The notes beneath the pieces were generated by a model. It worked only from the letters and a program-made list of their open reading frames with translations. It was not told the origin of the DNA and made no database searches. DNA of 5,308 bases from an uncultured Lachnospiraceae bacterium (GTDB taxonomy: Bacteria > Bacillota > Clostridia > Lachnospirales > Lachnospiraceae), in the NCBI GenBank assembly GCA_910585395.1, contig CAJUCK010000050.1:15099-20406 (forward strand), read 5' to 3'. Of this stretch, positions 1 to 5,308 are shown piece by piece. The stretch's first letter is position 1. Each line of letters opens with the position of its first letter. The translations under genes were made by a program, and so were the position numbers.

Positions 1-1
1 G

Positions 2-766
2 GTGATGATGTACAACAGCAACTATTATGGTGTATTTGGAGTTACCGCGAATCATAAGGAATATGCGGATGTGCTGAAAAATACGATTGCTCCTAAAGTG
101 GTGGAGTGGAAAAATGCATGGAAGCGTGATCATGCCAATGATAATTTGAGTTCTGTTGACATTGACAAGGCGTTGATTTACATTCCTATCAACGAGGGAA
201 CGCCTAAAAATGATATAGGATTTAACCAGGCATGGGAAGCTTATTATGACGCCATCAAAGAGGGAGACCCAGCAGCGACGATTGCAGGACCTAACAGTTG
301 TGCATACAATGCGCAGTTTGAAAATCAATTTGATCCCGATGTGAGGATGGGCAGCCATATCCAGTTCTGCGCCGATAACGACTGCATGCCAGACGTTATC
401 ACCTGGCATGAACTGGAGGTAGATAAACTGGAAAAGATGGATGGCCACATTAAGGATTTTAAACGGATTTGGAATACTACAGACTGGACACAGTATAAAA
501 AGGATCATCCAGAGAAATTTACAGAAGGAGCAGGCGTGCCAGAAATCCCGCAAATTTGTATCAATGAATATGCAGATTATGCGGACTGCGGTGTACCAGG
601 CAGACTGGTAAACTGGATTGCCAGGCTGGAGGATCAGAAAATTTACGGTTGCCTTCCGTTCTGGCATCAGGCCAATAACTTAAATGACCTGACAGCAGAC
701 GCTAACCAGGGAAATGGCGCATGGTGGCTGTTTAAATGGTATGGGGATATGTCAGGTGAAACGGTG
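2..766 (+). other. Catalytic TIM barrel, C-terminal part (clan GH-A, GH39-like)
   Basis: Residues 1-255 read as barrel elements from about beta-3 to beta-8. VMMYNSNYYG fits the end of beta-3 and is followed by a long helix (residues 19-40). ALIYIPINEG (57-66) fits beta-4 and carries E65, preceded by Asn, as in the Asn-Glu acid/base motif of clan GH-A. ATIAGPNS (92-99) fits beta-5 and recalls the GGPA stretch of GH39. PDVITWHEL (130-138) fits beta-6. PQICINEYADYAD (183-195) fits beta-7 with E189 as candidate nucleophile. GCLPFWHQANNL (216-227) fits beta-8. Glutamates at the ends of strands 4 and 7 are the clan signature and imply a retaining mechanism. The exact family is unsure: GH39-like is my best guess, but GH30, GH51 or an unassigned GH-A group is possible. 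Six cysteines (100, 123, 128, 186, 196, 217) cluster here. Strands 1-2 lie upstream. Confidence 0.68.
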
Positions 767-3700
767 AAGGTAAGTTCGAGCACTACTTATGAGAAGCTCT
801 ATGGCGTTGCTTCTGTGGACGACACCAAAAAGATTGCCACCACGCTGTTTGGCGGGGTGGACGGAAAGGCAGACGTAAGCCTTCTTCATGTCAATGAAAC
901 CGGAGCATTCCAGGGGGCAGAGAGGGTACATGTTAAAGTACAGTCAACAGCTTTTTCTGGTTACCACGGTGCAAAAGAGGGAACGCCTACGATTCTTGAG
1001 GGTACATATCCAATAAATGAAGATGGAAGTGTGCGGATTACTCTGGATAATATGAAATTTTCAACAGCATATAATGTGACGCTTACAGAGGAGGCAGAGG
1101 AAGAAGATTCTCAAGTCAGCGTTTACCAGAAAGTTTATGAAGCGGAAGAAGGAGAACTGGATAAAAATTGTATTCTGAGAGGAACAGGTGATTACAATCC
1201 AAGATATTACATTTCAGCCGACCGCATGGTGGAAATGCCGGCAGGGGCGGCGCTTACCTATAAATTTGAAGTTCCGGTGGCTGGAAAATACCGTCTTGAC
1301 TTTATTTATGGCAATGGCACGGGCTCATCGCGAAATGATATGAATGGGCACAATCCGCAGAATGTTGCCCAGACATTTTCCGTGGATGGTGAAAAACCTT
1401 CTCCAGTCGTCATGGAAAACACCCTTCTCGACAATATGACAGGAATCAAGACCAGATATGCAGATTTAGAGGCAGGGACACATACCGTTCGGATTAAGAC
1501 AACGGGAAGCGGAAGGATTACCCATGATTGTCTGACTGTGACCTGGCATGGCGCCAAAGATCAGGAAGTAAAAGCAGTGAACGAACGATTTGAAGCGGAA
1601 CATGCAGACTTTAATATGCTGTTGTCCAATAAAGACACGAAAGTGCGGACAGAGACCCAGATTTCTGGATATTCCAGCAATGGATATGTGACTGGGCTGC
1701 ATGAGCGTTCGGTTCCACAGGGCGGCGGAATCCGCTGGAATGTAGTTGTGGCAGAAAGCGGAATCTATAACCTTACGTTTCATTACCAGTCAGCAAACAG
1801 AGGAAACCTCAACCTGTATATCGGAAATACTGCTTCGACCTTAAAGACACCAGATATAAAGCTCGCCATGAAGAACACAGGAAATGCATGGGCAGATACG
1901 GCAGTTTCCATCTATCTGCAGAAGGGAATTAACATTGTGGATGTGGACACCACAAGGGCTGCGGCAGTGGATTATATGCAGGCGCAGGCAGTTACTTCCA
2001 TGGATAATTCGGCGTATGAGACAACGATTGAGGCGGAAAACTGTATTCCTTCAGGTTCTGCTGTCCAGACGGCATTAAGCGCAGGGGCATCCGGCGGAAA
2101 ATATGTAGTTGGCATGGAAGGATCTTCTACAGCAGAGACAGATGTAGATAAATATTTAGAATTTAAATATACGGCGCCTAAGGCAGGTATTTACCAAATG
2201 CGGCTCTATCAGTCCAACAATGATATCTGCGGCACTCATTGGTATAATACTAAAATTATTGACAAATATGCATCAGTAAAAGTAAACAGTCAGGAAGCAA
2301 AGAGATATTTCTTCATCAATACCTTTTCTGATGATACTTTTAAGGAGAAGACTATCGCTTTGAATCTGCAGGAAGGGGAAAACACCATCCGTATCTATAA
2401 CGATGACAGCTGGCATGTAAAATGGGGCGGAACTACTGCCTTGCCGGGGACAAATGAATTGAAGAATTATGCCCCTAATTTTGATAAATTTGTTATTATG
2501 CCTTCGGTGCTTGAAGATACTATAGTACTTGCGAAAGAGTTCGGCATAGAGATTGCCGCAACAGGCGGCGGCTATGCAACTACAGATAAAAATACTGTCA
2601 AGAGCGGCGGGGAGTTCCAGGTCACAATCGCTCCCAATCAGGGCAGCGGCCTGATTTCAGTGACAGTGGACGGCAAAGATGCAGCAAAGGATGCAGAAAA
2701 ACAGGAAGATGGAACGTATCTGCTTAAGATTACCAATGTACAGAATGATGTAAAAGTGCGGATTAAGTTTGAAGAATCCAATACAGAACACAAGGATAAA
2801 TATATCAAAAACGCAGGATTTGGAACCGGAAATACAGATAAGTGGACGGCCGCAGCAGCAGAAGTGAAGAGTTCTGCCGCTGACAGCTATGAGGGCTATT
2901 ATGCGGTATTAGGAAAAGGAAGCAGTCTTTCTCAGATGATAAATCTCCAGCCTGGAAAATATGCACTCACGGTATACAGCAGGGGAAAAGGCAGCGTTCA
3001 GGGGAATGCAGTATTGAAAGCAGCAGGAACTTCTGTAAATCTTAATATCACAGAAGATTACAAGGAAAACAGAGCTGTTTTTGAGGTGGATCAGGCAGGA
3101 GCAGTAGAAATTAAAGCAGATGCGGTTGGATTGAATACAGGAAATATTCTGGTGGACAATTTCTCACTGGAAGAACTGGACAGAGATCATGCTCAGATTT
3201 CTAAGCAATACCAGTATTTGGTAGACTGTGGGGACTACAATCCTGATACTGTGGGAGCTGGGGAAAAATTTGGACAGTACAACAGTGTGACAGACCAGGC
3301 ATACCAAAAAGATATCTTTACAGGTAAGAGCTGGGGCGTGGTCACAACAGATAATGACCCACTTACTGCAAATAACAGCAAATTCGGTGGAAATGGAGTA
3401 TACACCAAATATCAGTGGGCAAATGAGGAACAGAGCGGGGATGTACCCCGGGCGAAGTCATTTCGTTATGCGCACGGTCAAGATACAGCAGGCATCAATC
3501 CCAGATATGTGAGATACCGGTTTGAACTGAAACCTGGAACATACCAGGTAACCGTGGGGATGGGAAATACCTGGAACAATGCGGGAAATCCAGATGTGTA
3601 TGCAGGAACCGGGGACAGTGCCAGAGACATAAAATTAAATGCAGATGCGCTGGCAATTCCTGAAAATGGAAATAGAGAGGTATCAAAAGCTGTTACAGTG

Positions 3701-5308
3701 GCAGAAGGAAGCAGCAGCCTGGACGTCTATGCACTGTCTCAAGAACCAACCATCCAGATGAATTATATCCAGATTGCGGAAGTAAAGTCTGAAGCGGAGA
3801 CAGTAGAATCTCTGAAAATAACTGCATTTCCTGCAAAAATCCAGTATGTAGTGGGAGAGGATCTGGATACGGCAGGTCTGGAGCTTTCGGTGAAATATAA
3901 GAATGGCACAGAAGCAGATGTTGATATCAGCGACTGCAGTCTGGAAGGGTTCGACAGTAGTGTGCCAGGGATTAAAAATGTTACGGTAAAATATACCGAG
4001 GGTGCACAGACTGTGCAGGCACAATTTACAGTGACTGTGAATAAAGTGCCAATTGTCTCATCTGATGATGGAAATCTTGTCTACTTTGTAGACTGCGGCG
4101 ATTTTGATCCAGAGACAACTTCTGAGGGAGATGCTGTAAGCACAGACCAAAGTGTGACAGACAAGATTTACGGAGCAGATATCACTGGAAAGAAGTGGGG
4201 CTTAGTAATCAGCGATGCCGATCCAGAGATTCAGGTAGAAACAGGGGATGACGATGAGAATAATAAGCGTGAAGGAAGCAAAGCAGTATTCAGCAGATAT
4301 CAATGGGCACATCAAAGACAGACAGGAGATACTTTAAAGACAGAATCTTTCCGTTATGCCCGCGCGCAGAAAGAGGCAAATATCAATCCCAGATATGTGA
4401 AGTATCGGTTCGACGTAGAGCCAGGAGAGTATCTGGTAACAGTAGGTATGGGAAATTCCTGGGGAAATTCAGCTAATCCAGATGTATATGCAGGAACTGG
4501 GGACAGCGCTAAAGATATGAAGCTGAATACAGAGGTTCTTAATATTCCTAAGAATGGCAGCCGGGAAGCAAAAGGAAAGGTAGTTGTGGCATCTGGGACA
4601 ACATCTTTGGATGTTTATGCTTTGTCAAAAGAAGATACACTGCAGATGAATTATATTTATGTGCAGAAGGCGGCGGCAGCCGAGGACGAAGTAAAGCTTA
4701 CAAGGCTTGTGGTAACATCTCCTGCAAAGACAGTGTATAAATTAGGAGAATCATTAGATTTAACAGGATTGAAAGTAAAAGCAGTGTACAATAATGGACA
4801 GGAAAAGGACTTGACATCACAGGAATATACCATTAAGGATCGTTTTGAACCAAACGTAGCTGGCGGACATACCATCGTAATTTCTTATACAGAAAAAGGT
4901 GTTACTGCAGCGGCCGGTTTTGCTGTCAGTGTCCGTTGCGCAAGGCTGACGGAGCTGAAACTTGTGTCTCAGCCGGTTAAGACGCAGTATAAATTAAATG
5001 AATCACAGGCATTAGACAGTAAAGGGCTGGCAGTAAAAGCTGTTTACAGTGATGGAACGGAGGAATCCTTAAAGACGGATGACTGTGAAATTACAGGATT
5101 TTCTGGAAGCAGTAAGGGAGTACAGACGATTACAGTGTCTTATACAGAAGGAAGCATTACTGTGGAAACCAGCTTCCAGGTGGAGGTGTTAGACAACGGC
5201 AGCGTTCAGCCCCCAGTGACAGAAACATACAAGGTAATTTATTATGCCAATCATGGCGGCAAAGTCAGCGGAATGCCTTCCGACCCGAAAGCATATGCCA
5301 AAGGTGAT
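2..5308 (+). CDS. Giant multimodular surface glycoside hydrolase, partial at both ends
   Basis: A single frame runs open for 1769 codons across the whole window, with no start or stop inside it. The translation is coherent throughout: half a TIM-barrel hydrolase, a beta-sandwich, three CBM6/35-like modules, a small beta domain, a CBM4/9-like module, two malectin-like modules, three Big_3-type Ig-like domains and the beginning of an InlB B-repeat. The GTG ATG ATG at the left edge is not taken as the start, because the barrel strands that should precede it are missing and must lie upstream. A secretion signal is expected upstream and a wall anchor (LPXTG or similar) downstream; neither is visible. 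The role inferred is extracellular breakdown of a complex glycan, with the binding modules keeping the enzyme on its substrate. The substrate cannot be read from the sequence. The reading frame is certain; the enzyme class is probable. Confidence 0.93.
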   Translation, partial: MMMYNSNYYGVFGVTANHKEYADVLKNTIAPKVVEWKNAWKRDHANDNLSSVDIDKALIYIPINEGTPKNDIGFNQAWEAYYDAIKEGDPAATIAGPNSCAYNAQFENQFDPDVRMGSHIQFCADNDCMPDVITWHELEVDKLEKMDGHIKDFKRIWNTTDWTQYKKDHPEKFTEGAGVPEIPQICINEYADYADCGVPGRLVNWIARLEDQKIYGCLPFWHQANNLNDLTADANQGNGAWWLFKWYGDMSGETVKVSSSTTYEKLYGVASVDDTKKIATTLFGGVDGKADVSLLHVNETGAFQGAERVHVKVQSTAFSGYHGAKEGTPTILEGTYPINEDGSVRITLDNMKFSTAYNVTLTEEAEEEDSQVSVYQKVYEAEEGELDKNCILRGTGDYNPRYYISADRMVEMPAGAALTYKFEVPVAGKYRLDFIYGNGTGSSRNDMNGHNPQNVAQTFSVDGEKPSPVVMENTLLDNMTGIKTRYADLEAGTHTVRIKTTGSGRITHDCLTVTWHGAKDQEVKAVNERFEAEHADFNMLLSNKDTKVRTETQISGYSSNGYVTGLHERSVPQGGGIRWNVVVAESGIYNLTFHYQSANRGNLNLYIGNTASTLKTPDIKLAMKNTGNAWADTAVSIYLQKGINIVDVDTTRAAAVDYMQAQAVTSMDNSAYETTIEAENCIPSGSAVQTALSAGASGGKYVVGMEGSSTAETDVDKYLEFKYTAPKAGIYQMRLYQSNNDICGTHWYNTKIIDKYASVKVNSQEAKRYFFINTFSDDTFKEKTIALNLQEGENTIRIYNDDSWHVKWGGTTALPGTNELKNYAPNFDKFVIMPSVLEDTIVLAKEFGIEIAATGGGYATTDKNTVKSGGEFQVTIAPNQGSGLISVTVDGKDAAKDAEKQEDGTYLLKITNVQNDVKVRIKFEESNTEHKDKYIKNAGFGTGNTDKWTAAAAEVKSSAADSYEGYYAVLGKGSSLSQMINLQPGKYALTVYSRGKGSVQGNAVLKAAGTSVNLNITEDYKENRAVFEVDQAGAVEIKADAVGLNTGNILVDNFSLEELDRDHAQISKQYQYLVDCGDYNPDTVGAGEKFGQYNSVTDQAYQKDIFTGKSWGVVTTDNDPLTANNSKFGGNGVYTKYQWANEEQSGDVPRAKSFRYAHGQDTAGINPRYVRYRFELKPGTYQVTVGMGNTWNNAGNPDVYAGTGDSARDIKLNADALAIPENGNREVSKAVTVAEGSSSLDVYALSQEPTIQMNYIQIAEVKSEAETVESLKITAFPAKIQYVVGEDLDTAGLELSVKYKNGTEADVDISDCSLEGFDSSVPGIKNVTVKYTEGAQTVQAQFTVTVNKVPIVSSDDGNLVYFVDCGDFDPETTSEGDAVSTDQSVTDKIYGADITGKKWGLVISDADPEIQVETGDDDENNKREGSKAVFSRYQWAHQRQTGDTLKTESFRYARAQKEANINPRYVKYRFDVEPGEYLVTVGMGNSWGNSANPDVYAGTGDSAKDMKLNTEVLNIPKNGSREAKGKVVVASGTTSLDVYALSKEDTLQMNYIYVQKAAAAEDEVKLTRLVVTSPAKTVYKLGESLDLTGLKVKAVYNNGQEKDLTSQEYTIKDRFEPNVAGGHTIVISYTEKGVTAAAGFAVSVRCARLTELKLVSQPVKTQYKLNESQALDSKGLAVKAVYSDGTEESLKTDDCEITGFSGSSKGVQTITVSYTEGSITVETSFQVEVLDNGSVQPPVTETYKVIYYANHGGKVSGMPSDPKAYAKGD
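767..1087 (+). other. Beta-sandwich domain following the catalytic barrel
   Basis: Residues 256-362 form alternating hydrophobic stretches, for example KKIATTLFGGV (276-286), ADVSLLHVNET (290-300), RVHVKVQSTAFSGY (308-321) and SVRITLDNM (343-351), ending in TAYNVTLTEE. A beta-sandwich joined directly to the barrel is usual in GH39, GH30 and GH51 enzymes, where it packs against the barrel and stabilises it. The phrase about the sugar-free core, 'vsLLhVNeT', matches the common pattern in such domains of a strand describing a non-catalytic beta sheet. An acidic linker (EEAEEED, 363-369) separates it from the first binding module. The assignment rests on position and strand pattern, not on a diagnostic motif. 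Confidence 0.55.
1136..1549 (+). other. CBM6/CBM35-like carbohydrate-binding module 1
   Basis: Residues 379-516 begin with YEAEEGEL, the opening seen in CBM35 and CBM6 modules, where the two glutamates (E380, E382) help build a structural calcium site. The body follows the family plan: SADRMVEMPAGAALTYKFEVPVAGKYRLDF in pieces, where a hydrophobic strand precedes 'vpvaGkYrLdf' (425-434), then a loop rich in Gly and Asn (437-449), 'TFSVDG' (458-463), and 'LEAGTHTVRIKT' (490-500) before the closing strand. Length of about 138 residues suits the family. It probably binds a sugar through the loops at one end of the jelly roll. Which sugar cannot be said. Confidence 0.72.
1586..1981 (+). other. CBM6/CBM35-like carbohydrate-binding module 2
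   Basis: Residues 529-660 start with RFEAEHADF, again with the Glu-Ala-Glu calcium-site motif (E531, E533). Then come ISGYSSNGYVTGL (554-566), the usual 'sg..ng.yV.gl' stretch, GGGIRWNVVVAESGIYNLTFHYQSAN (574-599) with its 'aesGiYnltf' strand, NLNLYIGN (602-609), and AVSIYLQKGINIVDVD (634-649), matching the 'v.l.aG.N.i.l' closing strands. It follows module 1 after a spacer of about 12 residues, so the two probably sit close together as a pair. It is clearly diverged from modules 1 and 3, so the three are not recent copies. Confidence 0.7.
2015..2503 (+). other. CBM6/CBM35-like carbohydrate-binding module 3
   Basis: Residues 672-834 open with YETTIEAEN (E677, E679), continue with SAGASGGKYVVGM (693-705), the 'aSgGkyV' stretch typical of the family, and 'YLEFKYTAPKAGIYQMRLYQ' (718-737). 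They close with TIALNLQEGENTIRIYND (784-801) and a terminal strand NFDKFVIMP (826-834). At about 163 residues it is longer than its neighbours, owing to a loop around ICGTHWYNT (742-750) and the stretch DDSWHVKWGG (801-810). These add exposed tryptophans (747, 804, 808) that could stack on sugar rings. This long variant, ending in 'NFDkfvI.P', is a type often attached to enzymes acting on complex glycans. The ligand is unknown. Confidence 0.68.
2516..2776 (+). other. Small beta-rich domain, divergent B-repeat-like
   Basis: Residues 839-925 hold a Gly-rich turn (855-857), then KSGGEFQVTIAPNQGSGLISVTVDGKDA read in short strands (867-894), then DGTYLLKITNVQNDVKVRIKFEE (903-925). The order 'G.ef.vtiaPn.g..i..vtvdG' followed by 'y.l.nv..dv.v.i.F' resembles the divergent InlB B-repeat type (Flg_new_2-like) found as a spacer in clostridial surface proteins. 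It separates the three CBM6/35-like modules from the jelly roll that follows. Function is probably structural. The match is from pattern memory only. Confidence 0.45.
2801..3178 (+). other. CBM4/9-like jelly-roll binding module
   Basis: Residues 934-1059 begin with YIKNAGFGTGNTDKW, the 'lvkNpgFE.g....W' opening of CBM4/9-type and related galactose-binding-like jelly rolls. Next come SYEGYYAVLGKGSSLSQMINLQPG in pieces (962-985), which matches 'sg.ya..l....sl.q.i.l.pG', then KYALTVYSRGKG (986-997) and NRAVFEVDQAGAVEIKAD (1023-1040). It closes with GNILVDNFSLEEL (1047-1059), the family's typical last strand 'g.i.vDdvsL'. It probably binds glycan and adds a fourth recognition surface. The exact CBM family cannot be fixed by eye. 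Confidence 0.68.
3215..3784 (+). repeat. Malectin-like module, copy 1 of 2
   Basis: Residues 1072-1261 start with YLVDCGDYNPDT and contain YNSVTDQAY (1093-1101), TGKSWGVV (1107-1114), KYQWANEEQSGD (1136-1147), FRYAHGQ (1154-1160), INPRYVRYRFELKPGTYQVTVGMGNTW (1165-1191, split here only by description), NPDVYAGTGDSARDIKLN (1196-1213) and SLDVYALS (1239-1246), ending QMNYIQIAEV. The layout, with an opening 'vDcGd' strand, 'r.Y.y.f.l.pGtY.vtvg' and a closing 'naNYi.i' type strand, is that of malectin-like carbohydrate-binding folds attached to clostridial glycosidases. It matches the copy at 4076..4672 closely. At DNA level 18 bases are identical (3494..3511 and 4382..4399), and 32 of 35 match between 3587..3621 and 4475..4509. 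Each copy is followed by an Ig-like domain, so the pair probably moved as a unit. Confidence 0.7.
3803..4039 (+). other. Bacterial Ig-like domain, Big_3 type, first
   Basis: Residues 1268-1346 follow the Big_3 plan: 'l.I...P.k.qY.vGe.ld..gl.l.v.Y.nG....v' (1271-1307), then 'G.k.vtVkYteg....aqftVtV' (1323-1346). Such domains of about 80 residues act as rigid spacers in surface and secreted enzymes, holding the catalytic and binding parts away from the wall. It lies between the two malectin-like copies. It carries the stretch DCSLEGF (1311-1317), which matches DCEITGF in the third Ig-like domain but not the second. Confidence 0.75.
4076..4672 (+). repeat. Malectin-like module, copy 2 of 2
   Basis: Residues 1359-1557 repeat the module at 3215..3784. 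Shared landmarks in order are YFVDCGDFDPET (1361-1372), QSVTDKIYG (1383-1391), TGKKWGLV (1395-1402), RYQWAHQRQTGD (1432-1443), SFRYAR (1449-1454), INPRYVKYRFDVEPGEY (1461-1477), VTVGMGNSW (1479-1487), NPDVYAGTGDSAKDMKLN (1492-1509), SLDVYALS (1535-1542) and QMNYIYV (1548-1554). It differs mainly in an acidic loop at about 1408-1428 (ETGDDDENNKREG inside it), where copy 1 has a neutral Asn/Gly-rich loop. The conserved core suggests that both copies keep their ligand site. The function inferred is glycan binding or a spacer role. Confidence 0.7.
4694..4933 (+). other. Bacterial Ig-like domain, Big_3 type, second
   Basis: Residues 1565-1644 read KLTRLVVTSPAKTVYKLGES, then LDLTGLKVKAVYNNGQEKDL (1585-1604), and close with GGHTIVISYTEKGVTAAAGF (1621-1640) and AVSV. 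These are the standard Big_3 strands. It follows malectin-like copy 2 after a short Ala-rich linker (KAAAAEDE, 1556-1563) and is joined almost without a gap to the third Ig-like domain. It lacks the DC..GF stretch of the other two and has DRFEP there instead, so it is not simply a copy of its immediate neighbour. Confidence 0.78.
4943..5191 (+). other. Bacterial Ig-like domain, Big_3 type, third
   Basis: Residues 1648-1730 read RLTELKLVSQPVKTQYKLNE, then LDSKGLAVKAVYSDGTEESL (1671-1690), DCEITGF (1694-1700) and GVQTITVSYTEGSITVETSF (1706-1725), ending QVEVL. It is a clear Big_3-type domain and the third in the stalk. A short Pro-containing linker (DNGSVQPPVTE, 1731-1741) then leads to the next domain type. 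It is best read as a spacer. Confidence 0.78.
5225..5308 (+). other. Start of an InlB B-repeat (Flg_new/Listeria-Bacteroides type) domain, cut by the window edge
   Basis: Residues 1742-1769 read TYKVIYYANHGGKVSGMPSD and go on to PKAYAKGD. This matches the opening 'ytVtYdaNGGtvsg.P.dp..Y..Gd' of Listeria-Bacteroides/InlB B-repeats, with His replacing the usual first Gly of NGG. These beta-grasp-like units usually occur in short tandem runs near the C-terminus of surface proteins, just before a wall-anchoring signal. More repeats and an anchor are therefore expected just past base 5308. Confidence 0.72.

Noticed and set aside
2..10. GTG ATG ATG at the left edge as the true gene start
   Set aside because: No upstream sequence is available to show a ribosome binding site. 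There is no signal peptide, and the barrel would lack its first strands, so the frame most likely continues upstream.
1306..1783. Two overlapping minus-strand open frames (83 and 105 codons)
   Set aside because: They overlap each other and lie antisense to the binding-module region, which has clear family motifs on the + strand. No domain or motif supports them.
1884..2078. Open frame of 64 codons on the + strand in another frame
   Set aside because: Its product is dominated by Arg, Trp and Leu with no motif, and it runs inside binding modules 2 and 3 of the main frame.
3683..4024. Open frame of about 113 codons on the minus strand
   Set aside because: It lies wholly inside the long + strand coding frame. 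Its product is rich in Cys, His and Phe with no recognisable domain, as expected of an antisense shadow.
3494..4399. The 18-base identical repeats as recombination or attachment sites
   Set aside because: They encode the same conserved stretch INPRYV in two homologous modules, so duplication of coding sequence explains them. No integrase or element boundary is present.
4657..4690. GCGGCGGCAGCC-like run as a terminator or regulatory stem
   Set aside because: It encodes an Ala-rich interdomain linker within the open frame, and no T-run or convincing hairpin follows.

Overview
The window lies entirely inside one very long protein-coding gene on the + strand. Reading from base 2, the frame stays open to base 5308 without a stop: 1769 codons, with neither the true start nor the stop in view. 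There is no intergenic DNA, and I see no RNA gene, mobile element, CRISPR array, promoter or terminator. Base composition (roughly mid-40s % GC by eye), frequent AGA/GGA/AAA/GAA codons and the domain set (GH, several CBMs, Big_3, InlB-type repeat) suggest a Gram-positive anaerobe of the Clostridia, probably a gut Lachnospiraceae-type bacterium. That placement is inference.

The encoded protein looks like a giant secreted or cell-surface multimodular glycoside hydrolase. Layout by residue of the visible part: 1-255, second half of a TIM-barrel catalytic domain resembling clan GH-A (closest by motif to GH39), with candidate catalytic glutamates E65 and E189; 256-362, a beta-sandwich typically attached to such barrels; 379-516, 529-660 and 672-834, three different CBM6/CBM35-like modules, each opening with a Glu-Ala-Glu motif; 839-925, a small beta domain; 934-1059, a CBM4/9-like jelly roll; 1072-1261 and 1359-1557, two copies of a malectin-like module; 1268-1346, 1565-1644 and 1648-1730, three Big_3-type Ig-like domains; 1742 to the end, the start of an InlB B-repeat (Flg_new)-type domain.

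The likely logic is one N-terminal catalytic head, a belt of sugar-binding modules that hold it on a complex glycan, and a C-terminal stalk of Ig-like and B-repeat domains leading to a wall anchor beyond the window. The malectin-like/Ig-like part grew by internal duplication, still visible in the DNA. I found no sign of an unknown defence or mobile system. The points worth pursuing are the unassigned catalytic family, the density of binding modules and the recent module duplication.
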